NCBI GenBank assembly: GCA_000442125.1
Contig: KE546976.1
Location: 496,001 to 560,000, forward strand
Direction of reading: 5' to 3'
DNA from: Opeltia flavorubescens
Lineage: Eukaryota > Ascomycota > Lecanoromycetes > Teloschistales > Teloschistaceae
DNA length: 64,000 bases
A program made the position numbers and the translations under genes. Under the pieces are notes generated by a model, which saw only the letters and a program-made list of their open reading frames with translations, was not told where the DNA came from and ran no database searches. How positions within the stretch are numbered: the stretch's first letter is position 1; each line of letters starts with the position of its first letter. This document shows, piece by piece, positions 12,932 through 24,174 of the stretch.

Positions 12932-13272
12932 TTTGGTGGTACTTGAGAGCAATAAGCCCATCGAGGGCGCTGATGGAGGTAAAGTGTGTCTTTGGACTGT
13001 AGAGTAGGTGAGCTCCGTAATTCAAGGCTGTTTAGATACTCTACGGAGGCTCGACACCTCGACATGCGGTGCTTGCTTTGCTTTCCTTGGCGGTCTAGCC
13101 TGATCGAGGGCGTGCAATTCGCGTCACATATTCCGTACCAGCCTTGAATTCCGCAAATCAGAATTCACAACCTTGGTCTATCATGAATAATAGGCGTCCG
13201 ACAAAATGGTATTTCTACAATATCCTTACGAGACTACTGGGGCTTTGAGTGAAATAAGATGAATTGCTTGCC
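12932..13272. promoter_or_regulatory. Divergent promoter VPS68 / mitochondrial rescue factor
   Basis: A 341-bp gap between divergent starts, with no coding potential noticed and no clear TATA box. Confidence 0.3.
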
Positions 13273-13841
13273 ATGCTTCTTCATCGCTCTCTCAAATCTC
13301 CCCTGTTCACGGGCGTCGCGACAGGTTGCTATGGCCAGGTCTTCGTGGGAAACGCGCGGAGATTTGCAGCCCAATTACCAGCTCGTCTGGTGATACCAGA
13401 GGAAGATATCGAAGAGAGCTTCCTCAAAGGGAGCGGTCCCGGCGGGCAGAAGATTGTTTGCCTCAATGCTCCCACCTACCAAGATCTCCTAACTGATTTT
13501 CATTTCGAACGAAGAATAAAACCTCTTCTGCCGTACAACTTAAACATCTCCCTACTGGGATGGTCGTCAAGTCACAAGCAACAAGATCTCGGTCGCAGAA
13601 CCGCTCCATCGCCCGCCGGCTGCTCGCTGATAAGCTTGAGAATGCGGAAAAGGGACCGGAAAGCAGGACTGCGTTGAAGACGGATATCAAGAGGAAGAAG
13701 AAGGCAAGCAAGATGAAAAAGGCACGAAGAAAGTATCGGTCTTCAGCAGAGGATGATGACCCCGACTCGGCAGCTCCAGACTTTAGCGCTCCAGATTCGA
13801 AGGATGGGGCATCTTCTGGACAAAGTAAGATCGAACCGTAA
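13273..13841 (+). CDS. Mitochondrial GGQ ribosome-rescue factor (mtRF-R/Rso55-like)
   Basis: Single-domain release-factor-like protein of the C12orf65/MTRFR group, expected to rescue stalled mitochondrial ribosomes by peptidyl-tRNA hydrolysis (family knowledge). Exons are 13273-13455 and 13515-13841, giving 169 aa. A basic, hydroxyl-rich N-terminus (MLLHRSLKSPLFTGVATG...NARRF) looks like a mitochondrial presequence. The catalytic motif GSGPGGQKINKTSS is split by the intron just after GGQKI. It is followed by LKHLPTGMVVKSQATRSRSQN and a basic helical tail (KKKASKMKKARRKYR). There is no codon-recognition domain, as expected for this branch. ATG at 13273 is the first in the frame. The donor GTTTGC is acceptable. 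Confidence 0.93.
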
Positions 13842-14820
13842 ATTGTACATGCAGACATTTTTCTCCGTTTTCGTTCCTTTACACGTCGCAACCTTTTAGG
13901 CTTTCATTGGCGCCATATAGGTCCAGTACATCCTAACGTTATCCTCAACAACAGCCACCATCATGCCCAACCCATGAAGTAGCATTGCAAATCAAGGTAG
14001 AATCCTTTCAAGAGTATCATGCTTCCGTTCCATGACCTGATGAAAGTCTCGTTATCAGAAATATTCTTCGCTGTGCTTCTGGGGAAATCAGCATGGCAGC
14101 AGTATCGCTATCTCATTAATGTTGCTACGGTACCATGAGGTCAAGATTCGACACTACATCTTCTGCATCTAGCAGCTTGAGGTTACTAGCCAACCCAAGC
14201 TCCTGAAGGTGTTGCGACTTCGCTCTCTTTCTTCCTCCTCGCCTTGCCACTGACAAGTCAGCTGCAACCACCGCTTTCATGTTATTTTCCTTGACCAAGG
14301 AGCAAATGATCGAGCCCAATACCTATTATAAAAACAACCTGCATTTTTACTGTTGTCTGTGACGTATTCTTGCAGCTTTCAATCTATAAAAAATCTCGGT
14401 CCGGTGGTGTGGGTTGTTTATGCGACGCATGCGCTTAACCAGTCATTGCCCGTCGCATTCAAAGAACATTCCGATGATATGGCAGCATTCAATCGGATCA
14501 TCCCACGGTCGTCAGCTGGAATGCCCACGTTTCATGGACGATCCGTTTCACCACAGCCCTGCAAGCGTGGAGATGCAGCAGGTGCGCCAAAAAGATGTTG
14601 TGCTGTATACTGAGTACCCGGTACCTCTCATATTACTAGTAATATCTGCACGCCTTTCCTCCCATTCTATCGCTTGCTTTTTTCTTTCTTTCGCCAATCG
14701 ATGGTGTTTAAGTCAGAGGCAGGATGCTATTGATCCTTCATTGTCATTCAGCCGTAACAACGTCTTAAACGCTGTCATCCGTCGTGTTTCTAACGCCCTC
14801 GAATTGTACAACATCTCACC
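13842..14820. other. Intergenic upstream of secreted cysteine-rich gene
   Basis: Almost 1 kb without a supported gene. It contains a TATAAAA element near 14326 and a pyrimidine-rich stretch at about 14640-14700, which could be promoter and leader of the following secreted-protein gene (position-based inference). Confidence 0.35.
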
Positions 14821-15558
14821 ATGGGTGCCATCGTATTGTTCCTCTACGCTGTCTCCTTTGCCCTCCTCGCTAGTGCTCTTGTACCACCACCTGCTGCGCC
14901 GGGGACGGATGCATGTGGTCCTTTCGATCACACCGGCGATGCCGGCTTCTCCACGTGCAAGACACCGGTATCTGGTTCTAGTGGTCCAGCACCCTATGGT
15001 ATCATCTGCGGTCGTGATCCCAGCATAAAGCCTCGAACCAAAGTGCAGTGGTGTGCAACCAGTGCTGCGAGTATGTGCACCTTCCTGGTTACAGGCCAAC
15101 TTACTCGCGGCGAGTGGCACTGGACGGGTGACAACATGATGTCAGCCTGTCGGGTTGGCATATTCCTCCCTACCGGACCTGGAGCAGCTCCGCTCCCCAA
15201 CTACACCCGCTGCCTCAACCAAATCTTCCAGCCCATGGTCATCGGCTGCATCTATCAAGGGCCGTACAAAGTCGCCACCGTCAACCTCGCCGCCTTGCCG
15301 GACGTTTCGAAGAATTTTTCGGGGAGAGCCGTCAATGCGGGCTACCCTTCCTACGTTATTTCGCCAAAGGCCCTATTTCACTCCAACTTCCCCGTCGCTA
15401 CACCCAATGTGTACGGCGATCCGAACGGCGGAGTAGAATCGGTGCCGATCAAGAATTATACAGCGATACCCAATTGGCCTTATATGAGTCAAGAAGACCT
15501 TGCTAGGATAGAACGTGAGCTTGCTGACGCAGCGAGCAATGGGACTAGTTCACAGTAG
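14821..15558 (+). CDS. Secreted eight-cysteine protein, unknown function
   Basis: I do not recognise the family. The 245-aa single-exon ORF starts with a clear signal peptide (MGAIVLFLYAVSFALLASA, probable cleavage before LVPPP). The mature part has eight cysteines (DAC, STC, IIC, QWC, SMC, SAC, TRC, IGC), an even number that would allow four disulfides. N-glycosylation sequons include NYT (twice), NFS and NGT. There is no GPI signal and no transmembrane helix after the signal. Acidic, polar C-terminus. Size, secretion and paired cysteines fit a cell-wall or effector-like protein; no enzyme motif is visible. Strand-isolated between two long gene-free stretches. Confidence 0.85.
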   Translation: MGAIVLFLYAVSFALLASALVPPPAAPGTDACGPFDHTGDAGFSTCKTPVSGSSGPAPYGIICGRDPSIKPRTKVQWCATSAASMCTFLVTGQLTRGEWHWTGDNMMSACRVGIFLPTGPGAAPLPNYTRCLNQIFQPMVIGCIYQGPYKVATVNLAALPDVSKNFSGRAVNAGYPSYVISPKALFHSNFPVATPNVYGDPNGGVESVPIKNYTAIPNWPYMSQEDLARIERELADAASNGTSSQ

Positions 15559-16863
15559 AAGGGACGGCATGGATACAAAGCTTTGAATCATCCTTGAGAA
15601 GTGTTAAAATAGCCAGAAATGGAGGTGGGAGGATTGTGGCATCCCGTTGCGCGTTGAAAGCACTCAAAGTGTACACAGTATATGTATCAATATATTAAGA
15701 GATATGCTGCTCACGCTATTTAAATTAGCATTGCTTCGATAGTTGTTTGGTCCATATTTGGGCCTATACGGAATTACTCCATATGTCTTTACCATGTCTT
15801 CGCGGGATCAATGTTGCTTCTTCCTCATCTATGAACCAAATGCTTGAGCCTGGGAAAACATTTTCTTAAGAGAAGGGAGTTACTTTAAGATGCTTAATGA
15901 ACAGTCCTTCAACCTAGAGAAATGACTTGGTCTGTTCTTCCCTTTCTTCTTGCTTCCACCTTTATTTTTCCCCTTTCCTAATCGGATAAACGCAAAACAT
16001 GAAGAATCAACGACCAAGCAAATAGTTTTCATTGTACATTTTGTAACATCTAAGATTTGCTACCTTTTCTTCTGGATTCACGAATCTGATGAGAAAATGT
16101 TGATAGCTAAAAGAAGTAAGGAGCGGAGGGAAGGAAGATGATCTGCTGTGCTAGTGTCTGTCTACGAGTCAATCGTTGAGATAGAACTTCCTGCAAACTA
16201 TCAAATACAAGAACTTCAAAATGGAATGGAAAAATCGGATTGATTTATATCCAACCCGTGCTGGATTGGGAAAGAGAGAGGGAAGGAGCGGATTCAATTC
16301 ATGATTATAGAGAATTGAATAGAATTGAGAATTGAAATGGGTAATCTTGTTTGGATTTCCCGAGAGATCGTCTCAAATATGGCAATGTCAGATACTTGCG
16401 AAAAGAGTGATAGTAATGTTGATACAAAGTAGGGCATCAATTTCAATAAGGATGGCCGGTTTTAAATCCGATCGGATGGAGTTCTGTGAGAAATCCACAT
16501 AAAGAATTTGACGGGTGTACATTAGGCAAACATGATTTAGAGACTGCGAGAATGAGTTGAAACGTCCTCTTATCAATGTATACAAAAGGTGATCTTCTGA
16601 TATGAGCTAATATCAGATACACAGTCCTTTAAACCCTATAGATCTAACGAAGCGGTTCTGACAACACTGTGACGAGCTCATAAGATACTAAAGGCATGAT
16701 GTAAACGTACTTCAGGGGTATATATGCTAGACGCAGCAAAATTAGAAGCAAATCAAATCATGTATTCGATCTTCGAATACAATTAAGCACGAACATGGCG
16801 TACATCTAATTCCCCAAGTAGTGTTGGGGATCGAATAACGCTGGATGGACTTTGGAATTAACC
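15559..16863. other. 1.3 kb gene-free, AT-rich stretch
   Basis: No gene supported. There is an imperfect GAATTGA-type low-complexity run at about 16290-16340 and a hairpin CCCCAA...TTGGGG near 16813-16830. The open frames (up to 65 codons) are AT-biased and unlike the flanking genes. Confidence 0.4.
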
Positions 16864-18060
16864 TTAGTCATCTGTGAGGTCGACCGTTTCGATGGGACCT
16901 GAGAGTCGGCCTCGTTTTCGTATAGTTTCATTCTCTAGATTGTCTCTTTCACGTTTGACTACCGTGCGCATGGACGACGTTTCGGCCTTGATGCCGGCCA
17001 CAGAAGGCTTTGTATCACATTGACGTTCAAGCTCGGCCAACCGGGCCTGCGAACAAGTTTAGCTACGCTAATGGTTCCTGGATGTCGTAATTTACCCGTA
17101 ATATTCTCACTTCCTCCAGTACAGAGGTGTTAGTGGCAGCATTCGGTGCCGCTGGGGACATTGTGACCGGAACCGGAGAAGGAGAAGGAGAACGTGGGAT
17201 GCAGCCGATCATTTGAAGGGTCCCTAGGCAATGTTTGAGAAAGGAGGGCAACTTTTAAATACTCTGATGCTTACTCTTGGATCGATATAGGAAATCCACG
17301 GTCACTTTTTCTCCTAAACTACCAGGCAAGCGGTGGCCCTCAGTATACCTTCGGTTCGGCGATTTTGATCTGACCAGATCGGTCCAACTAGACTCACATG
17401 AGCAGGATCCATCGCTCAACTTCTGTGACAAGTTCACATACTCAATCGTATTTTCAACCGACTTCCCCTTTAGAGTTTTCTCGGAGACCTCCGATACTCT
17501 TTGGGTATAATGGAACGCGGATTTGAGGGGGTCTATGTCTCGTTCTTGACCATACATTATTCGTTGGTAAGACACTCGGATTCTGCCGAGACTCTTCAGT
17601 TCGTCCGTGGAAATAGTTGAATTGCTGGTTTCCTCTTCAAGATAGAAGTTCAATCAAATCACAGCGCAGAAGTAACATGACCGTGAGGCATACCAATCTT
17701 CAAACCGCCAAGAACAAGACAACCCTGCAGCCACCGGTTGGTTTGGGGGCAGTAGGTTCTCATGCGATCGAGTCTAGCACTCCGGATTTGGTTGCTTTTG
17801 AAATCTTGGCGTTTGATATCCTGAGAATAAGAATGATTTGCACTGTCCAGAGTGAATCGTACACGGACAGCATCGCTTGAGTTGAAAGCAAAGCTATCCT
17901 TCAGAGTAACTTTGATCTTGAACTTTGCCCCTGTGATGGCCTCAATATACCGTTGCTGCGTCCATGGATCTTCGTTTTCATGCGCCTCAGGATCATCGTA
18001 TACGGGACATGTTCCATTACCCGAGATGATCTCAAAAGTTGCTCCTTTGAAAGTTGTCAT
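16864..18060 (-). CDS. DUF7918 protein with C-terminal SUMO-interaction-like motif
   Basis: Fungal DUF7918-type protein of unknown function. Exons read on the minus strand are 17694-18060, 17275-17634, 17096-17223 and 16864-17046, all in phase, giving 345 aa. The start MTTFKGATFEIISGNGTCPVYDDP opens a beta-rich domain (QQRYIEAITGAKFKIKVTL, then WLQGCLVLGGLKI). GRIRVSYQRI follows after the first intron and YRSKRTLQMIGCIPRSPSPSPVP after the second. The last exon is a Glu/Arg-rich coiled coil (ARLAELERQC) ending VDLTDD-stop, a hydrophobic-acidic motif of the SUMO-interacting type. The family name is from recalled architecture, not a search. Lies 680 bp upstream (transcription-wise) of nothing recognisable; TSC2 precedes it on the same strand. 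Confidence 0.8.
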
Positions 18061-18740
18061 TGCTCCAGTAGTGACCTACTCAGCGAGCGAATGATTCAAG
18101 AGAGAAAAGCTTCCCTTTTCACGTAGCTCGTGGGCAGGTGGGGAATTGAAGACTCAAAGATTAACGGCGCCTGCCTGAAGATTGAGCCCGCTAGGCCGAA
18201 TGAGGTGCTGAATTCGAGTGTATGAATCACTGGTTGTTGCAGTGTGTCATGATTCCGGTAGAGATCGGTTGCTGGTGGAAGTATACTAGACACTTTTGTC
18301 TTTCTCGTTTGTTTGATTGGTCAGTTGAGTTTGAGAGCTCCAAGCGCGACCGGTCACGTGAGTGTAAGCCCCTTTTCGAGGTCAACGCAGTGTGTGAATC
18401 TGACCAAATCGTTCATGATCGAAGCAAGATGCAGACCATAATTCATTTCATTTGCCACTATATACATGGGAGTGATACATCGTCCTAAGCTTGACCGCCG
18501 GCGCCATCAAGGCTTTCAATTCAACGCCAGCCTGTGCTCTTTGTTTGTGTCTTTCGTAGCCGTGTCCTGCAAACCTGGAAAGGAAATAATATAACAGAAC
18601 TTTTTGGTGGCATTATACAAGTGCGCCATGTATCGTCATTTAACTTTCAACTCCTGCCTCGTTTGGCGTTTTCATCCCCACCATTTTCCATGCCTTGCGA
18701 ACTCCGAGTGTATATTGAGATGACCACCGTCCAATCTGCA
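18061..18740. other. Intergenic between TSC2 and DUF7918 gene
   Basis: TSC2 3' end and DUF7918 promoter region. Nothing coding is supported. Confidence 0.35.
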
Positions 18741-21700
18741 TCATGTCCATCGCGTGAAATCCAAACTCATCAAGTAGTGGCCTTCCTCGGCCAAACCGCC
18801 CATGGCGTGCGTTCCCTTCCAATCGTCGCCATCCACGTATGATCTGGCGCCTCCACGATCTGCCGCTGTTCCCATCCCAGGATATCCAACGTTTGCCGAA
18901 ATCGCCGTGTTCGCATACCGCTCTCGAAGTCGACGGATCTCGCGAAGCCGACTACGCCAGTTTGAAACATACTCTCCTCCGCCACGAGTCGACCAGACAA
19001 GGCAGAAGACCGACGCATGGATTGCCAGCTGCCGCACATAGCCCCCGAGCGACGGAGCCTTGACGATCTTCGTTATCGCAGCCGGTGAGATCTCAGGAAG
19101 GGAGGGATCACACAAAACCTGCACTTTGAAGAATTCGGATTTCACAAGGCTGTCCGTCCCAGAACAGCCAGCTTCGCCCACTTCTTCTGCCAACCGCGCC
19201 GAAGGAAGTCGAACCATGATTATCTCTGGCGTGACGACAATGTTGACAAGGTTGAATGCCGAGGCGAATGTACCAAATTGGAAGGGCTCGCCGGAATCGT
19301 TATAGATAATGTTGACGAAGTCATTGCCCGTATGCCGCTTCTTGCTTGTGCATTGTGGATCATGCTCTAAATCGGCGGGCATCATGGTTGGAATATGGTA
19401 CACCATCTCTGTGACCCGGTCGCGCCACGCATACGTGTGCGTGCCGTCCAAGTTGGATTCTCGATCTAAGCCCTGCGTGTTGAAATCTGCCCCTTGCAAC
19501 TCGACCCTCGTACCCAAGCCATCCAGGAATCCATCGAAAGCCTCGCTTCCTTTGTCGTTGGCTAGGATCTCTCGCTCTTCCTTCTGTCCAGGACCAATAT
19601 AGATTACCCCGGCCTTATGACCGTCAACGGTATCAATTCGGTCAAACGTACTGATCGCTCGCTTCACGTGCAAGTCATCAGGAAGAACAATCGGCTGAGT
19701 GGGAATGGGCATAGGTGATATGGTTGAGTTCAACTGCAGGAGTACGTGATTCGGGTAGATGCGCGGAGATGGGTCCGGGCGCCCGCTTGTGACCTGGTTG
19801 GAAGCTTCAACATGATGGGCTGGCAAGTTGGCGTAATTCGACTGGTAGATGGAGAAGGTTGTACCGGAAGCTTGACGTTTGGTAATCAGGGTGTAGCCAG
19901 TCGCCTCGTTGGTTTCAATCGTTACAATGCTCATACCAATCACCCACTTCTTCTCGATCGTGTTGCAACCAACGTCCAATGGTTCACTGGGTTTCAAGGT
20001 CTCGCCAAGATCCAGATACGCTGTCCTATGCATCATGTCAAGCGTCACTTGGCTCTGTTCTTCGAACATTTCATTGCCAACTTTATCCTTCCAAGCCAAG
20101 TTTTTCGCGATCCATCCGACATGCTTGGATCTGTCCTCAATGCGGATCGCAAGGAACCAATGTGTGATGGTGTGATATGCCAAAGTGTAAACATACTCAG
20201 GCACTTCCTTCCTGACTTCGATGGGAAGCTCCGACGGCGAGGGCAAAAAACTCTCACCAGAGATATTGCTCAGACGGTTTCCGGAACGAGAATTCGTTGT
20301 CTCGCTTTCAATCTGGCGCTTGCCTCGATACTGATGAAGATAGCCAATGCAGATACCAAAGATGGTTCGCAGCTGATTTTCTTCAATACTCTTGTACGCG
20401 TCAGGCAACCTCGCGAGCCGGACTAGGAGTTCGAGGATGTCCATGGCCAAGTGCGATTGGCTAATGATCTGGGACATCTTGGTCAAGATGAGTGAGAGGC
20501 ACTTGTCCACAGATCTTGGTAGCTCGTGGCAGCACAAGGCGAGCGCATGGATGCAGCATCTTGCTGTCCGATCCCACATGCCGATCCCGATCAAGAATGC
20601 GTGAACTGTGCTGTCCGTCTTCTTCTGAGGCTGAAACCACCCACTATACCCGATCAGAGCGGTGAGGATGTGATACAAGCACAGTGCCACATCTCCTTTC
20701 TTCAGTCCGGTACCGACTGGTGGCTCGAAGATCTTGTTCTTCTGTAATTGAAGTACCACCAAATCGTGCAATTTCTCTACTTGCGGGACATATCGTGCGA
20801 AAAGCGCGACATTCGAGAGCTGAGAAGGTAGATGAACCAGGACGTAGCTGTAGATCTCCCAGTCCCCCCCATAGTCCAAGATGTCCGTGACAAGACTGAT
20901 CCAAGTGGAGAAGTTGATTTCAGATCTTGATGAACCTTCGTTCGCGTAGGGTGGATAGGCCATTAATGAATGGCTCGGTGAAACGGGAGGATCTTGTGGC
21001 AGACCGCTGGGTCCAGGATACATCCAGAGTGGAACACTTTGTTCAGCCTGGGGCTCGCCTAATGTAGATCGTGTTCTTGAGTTCGATTGACTACGGTTAG
21101 AGCTGCTATTCACATCACTTAGACCGGACCTAGGGCGAGCGTTGTCTTCAGCCAAAGAGGCTCGATTGACGAGGATCGGTGGTTGGTAACGTCCATTAGC
21201 TGATTCCTCAGTTCTGTGAAGTAATGCAGCCAAGCCTTGAGAATCTGGCATACTTACAACCATTACATTGCCATGCGAATCGCACCGTATCCGTGCGAGT
21301 AGTTTCAGCGAGTCAAGCCGTGTCCTGATGAGCACTTCTGAGTTGGCGGCAATTGTAATTAAGCTATCATAAGTCTTTCGTGCCTTCTCTGGTTGGTTGG
21401 GGAGACAATTCAAGAATAACTCCACAAGATGGCTGCTCGTGGCGTTATGCGGAGTCTCGAACAAATCCGAGTGTAATCCCGTTGAGCTGGGTAGTCCCTT
21501 TTTGGCAGCAAAATCAACAAACCTATCCATGTAGAAGTCAAAAGCGTCCATATCGGTATCAACCATGAATTTACACGCGAAGCCTGTTAGGCGACTGATG
21601 AGTGCTAAGTCGGACTCTTCTGGACGCAGTACCAGAGGAAAACAGATACGACCGAAAACGATCTTGTTTTCTGGCACATTTTTGACGGAATCGTAGACTT

Positions 21701-23453
21701 CCGTTATGAGCTTGAGAGCTCGAAGTCGATACAATGGATGCTTGCTTGTGTCCTTGAAGCCTCCGTCTGCTAGGATACTGAGATGGCTATCCCAATTTTC
21801 ATCTGGCGGAAAAACCATTCGATTATCTTGCATGTAGTCGACCGCGATGGTCAGTACTTCGGGATCGGCCAGTTTTCCAAGGAAAAGCAGTATTTGGACG
21901 ACAATCGTTTGTTTCTCGAGCGTGAGTCTTGGGTATATCTCCGAGAATCCCCGACAGATACTTTGCAAGGCCTGTTCCATCTCATCCGTAACACTGCTGG
22001 TCTCAATTTCTTTACCGCAAGCAAATTGATAGATTGGCGATGAGACCTTTATCTTCTCGTACATTTGTTGTGTCCTCTGCTCAACCCAGGTAGCGTCGGC
22101 AATTTGTCTCACTACCTTGTCCATGCACGTCCAATTACTTTCTAGTAGGGACTGAACAATTTTATCACTCTTGATGAGCAACGCTACTGTCTCAAGAATC
22201 AGTGTCAGGGTCGTTTGATTTTTGCTGGAATCGCCATGATCTATCGTTGCAGCGCCTCGGAGGGCTTCCACCATTTCATCAAAAGGTGGTACAGCAATTC
22301 CAAGATCTTGATCGCAGCTGTAGATGTGCCTGAGCTGTAACAATGCGCCTCGAAGAGCTCGGACGAAAGTAAAAGCTGCTTTGCGTTCATCAGATGGTAC
22401 TGCCAGATTACGCAATAGTAGCTTCATCGCCTGAAAATGCTCGTACTTCACAAGGAGCATATCTATACAGGTTTGAGCTTCGTTGCGGAGCTTCTCTCTG
22501 TAATACGAGGTGTAACAAAGGGCGTCAATCAATGGTTTAAGAACGTCTTTATGGATCTTTGCCATATCAATGATAGCTCTAATGGCAGATATAGCGCCTT
22601 CTGAATCGGATTCGGCCATTGTTTGGTTGCAAATGGCAATGAGTCTATTCATTAGGAGGTTTGAAATATCATCATTGATGATCTGGAAATCGTGGATTAC
22701 AAGATTTTGGAGAAGAGACAGGAGATTCGCGAAAGCATGCTCTTCCTCAGAGCGGGAGGATGTCGATCGCTTGTTGGCCCGAGACTGATTGGCTGCCTTA
22801 AAGCAAGTTGACAATAATTCACTTATGAAAGAAAATAGGCGGGGTTGAAGAGAAGAACCGGCTTGGCCGTGATGAGTGAGCCTGTCGATTGCCACGGCTT
22901 GATCAGGAGAACTCGAATGATCAGGAGCCGCTTTAGTGATGAGGTCGAAGAGTCTCGCTCTGGTTGCGTCGTCCAGGGCTGAATGGGCTGAAGCTGCTAC
23001 GAGGAAGGCAAGGCCAGCTTCTCGTCCATCAATGATCCTAGTCGTCGTGGAAAGGTCCTGAGTAGCTTCCAAGATGACGTTGACGGTCGCTGAGGAGCAT
23101 TTGAGAATCTCAGCGGATGCTGCACGTAGACTCTTGATCCTGTCATTTTGGTTCCGAGAACTACTGACCTCGGCGACATATTTAAGCTTGAAGGCTGAAT
23201 CTTGGTCATGAGTGAAGGCATTCTGGGCTTCGCTTTTCTTGGGAGAGCTGCTGTTGCCTCGTGGGTATGCAAGGCTCCGGACGCGTTCGGTGAAGCTTGG
23301 CCCTGGACTGCTTTCTACCGATTTGTTGGGCGTTGAGCTGGCATCAGTGGAGTAGTTGGGCATCACTCGGCGGGGTACGTATCCGATAAAGTTTGATAGC
23401 AAGAAAGGATCAGGGGAGGGCTGACGACGTCGCCGACCTGTAAAGAGATGCAT
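18741..23453 (-). CDS. TSC2: Tuberin (TSC2) Rheb GTPase-activating protein
   Basis: Tuberin, the GAP subunit of the TSC complex that turns off Rheb and TORC1 (family knowledge). Single 1570-codon frame. The first ~1200 residues are a long helical HEAT-like solenoid including the DUF3384 and tuberin regions. The Rap/Ran-GAP domain occupies about residues 1280-1460: GVIYIGPGQKEEREILAND, then GTHTYAWRDRVTEMVYHIPTMMP, with the asparagine-thumb segment GNDFVNIIYNDSGEPF. A GTAAGT inside the frame near 21254 is not used: removing it would break the frame, and the encoded residues match the family. A strong acceptor (CTCTTTACAG) lies at about 23441-23450, near the assigned start, so a short upstream exon could replace the first residues (MHLFTG). 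Divergent from CSE1. Confidence 0.93.
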   Translation of the reverse strand: MHLFTGRRRRQPSPDPFLLSNFIGYVPRRVMPNYSTDASSTPNKSVESSPGPSFTERVRSLAYPRGNSSSPKKSEAQNAFTHDQDSAFKLKYVAEVSSSRNQNDRIKSLRAASAEILKCSSATVNVILEATQDLSTTTRIIDGREAGLAFLVAASAHSALDDATRARLFDLITKAAPDHSSSPDQAVAIDRLTHHGQAGSSLQPRLFSFISELLSTCFKAANQSRANKRSTSSRSEEEHAFANLLSLLQNLVIHDFQIINDDISNLLMNRLIAICNQTMAESDSEGAISAIRAIIDMAKIHKDVLKPLIDALCYTSYYREKLRNEAQTCIDMLLVKYEHFQAMKLLLRNLAVPSDERKAAFTFVRALRGALLQLRHIYSCDQDLGIAVPPFDEMVEALRGAATIDHGDSSKNQTTLTLILETVALLIKSDKIVQSLLESNWTCMDKVVRQIADATWVEQRTQQMYEKIKVSSPIYQFACGKEIETSSVTDEMEQALQSICRGFSEIYPRLTLEKQTIVVQILLFLGKLADPEVLTIAVDYMQDNRMVFPPDENWDSHLSILADGGFKDTSKHPLYRLRALKLITEVYDSVKNVPENKIVFGRICFPLVLRPEESDLALISRLTGFACKFMVDTDMDAFDFYMDRFVDFAAKKGLPSSTGLHSDLFETPHNATSSHLVELFLNCLPNQPEKARKTYDSLITIAANSEVLIRTRLDSLKLLARIRCDSHGNVMVVSMPDSQGLAALLHRTEESANGRYQPPILVNRASLAEDNARPRSGLSDVNSSSNRSQSNSRTRSTLGEPQAEQSVPLWMYPGPSGLPQDPPVSPSHSLMAYPPYANEGSSRSEINFSTWISLVTDILDYGGDWEIYSYVLVHLPSQLSNVALFARYVPQVEKLHDLVVLQLQKNKIFEPPVGTGLKKGDVALCLYHILTALIGYSGWFQPQKKTDSTVHAFLIGIGMWDRTARCCIHALALCCHELPRSVDKCLSLILTKMSQIISQSHLAMDILELLVRLARLPDAYKSIEENQLRTIFGICIGYLHQYRGKRQIESETTNSRSGNRLSNISGESFLPSPSELPIEVRKEVPEYVYTLAYHTITHWFLAIRIEDRSKHVGWIAKNLAWKDKVGNEMFEEQSQVTLDMMHRTAYLDLGETLKPSEPLDVGCNTIEKKWVIGMSIVTIETNEATGYTLITKRQASGTTFSIYQSNYANLPAHHVEASNQVTSGRPDPSPRIYPNHVLLQLNSTISPMPIPTQPIVLPDDLHVKRAISTFDRIDTVDGHKAGVIYIGPGQKEEREILANDKGSEAFDGFLDGLGTRVELQGADFNTQGLDRESNLDGTHTYAWRDRVTEMVYHIPTMMPADLEHDPQCTSKKRHTGNDFVNIIYNDSGEPFQFGTFASAFNLVNIVVTPEIIMVRLPSARLAEEVGEAGCSGTDSLVKSEFFKVQVLCDPSLPEISPAAITKIVKAPSLGGYVRQLAIHASVFCLVWSTRGGGEYVSNWRSRLREIRRLRERYANTAISANVGYPGMGTAADRGGARSYVDGDDWKGTHAMGGLAEEGHYLMSLDFTRWT

Positions 23454-24174
23454 TAGTGTGAAGCTTTATAGGAACTCGGTAGGAATTGATATGTAAGCAA
23501 TCAAAAAAGAAATGGTAGATGTAAACAATGGTGAAGTGGGCAACATGACGCTATGGGGGAAGTGATGAGATGTTACTGGCCGCGGGCACAACGAAAGATG
23601 ATGTAGTTTATGCTCGTCGCTAAGCAGTAATGTGAAAGGCTTGAATGAATCCATTTTATCTTCGAAATCTTACCATATTCCTTTAAGCACCTGGTTGAGC
23701 TTCGATCCCTTTACGTCCACTCTGGAAATATTTGAAATATATTGCAATGAAATAAGGTCTTCCACTGTGCATTGCTCAATCATTTTTCGTCCGGTTTCGA
23801 AGATTTCATGACAAGGGGATTCAATATATAAGTACTTAAAAGGACTTTAGACAACAATTTGTGGGAAAGGATCTGAATATATAGTGTTACATATTTTTGA
23901 AGGGTTTGAAGGTTTAAAAACCTGGAGCCGATATGCCAGATCATGTGGTCTGTGCTTGAGACGCCACAACCGCTTCCCGCTGCGAGCTTATCCATAAACT
24001 TTGCCTATCACAGACTACTTCCACGGATGCTTACCGCGTTTTATATGCAGAAGCTCACTGGCCGGGAAGTACTGCAATTCATGGAGCGTTGCAGGCACCT
24101 CTTTACCTCTCGCGTGTTTTCGTCTGAGGTCACCGACCTTCCTTCTCTTTGATCTTTCCTTCTTATAGCCAGCT
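23454..24174. promoter_or_regulatory. Divergent promoter region TSC2 / CSE1
   Basis: A 721-bp gap between divergent genes. It may contain an unassigned first exon of TSC2: a candidate frame begins MDSFKPFTLLL at 23654, upstream of a good branch site and acceptor. Otherwise nothing is supported. Confidence 0.3.

Noticed and set aside
21210-21256. GTAAGT...CACAG intron within TSC2
   Set aside because: Removal of 44 nt would break the reading frame, and the encoded residues match the tuberin family.
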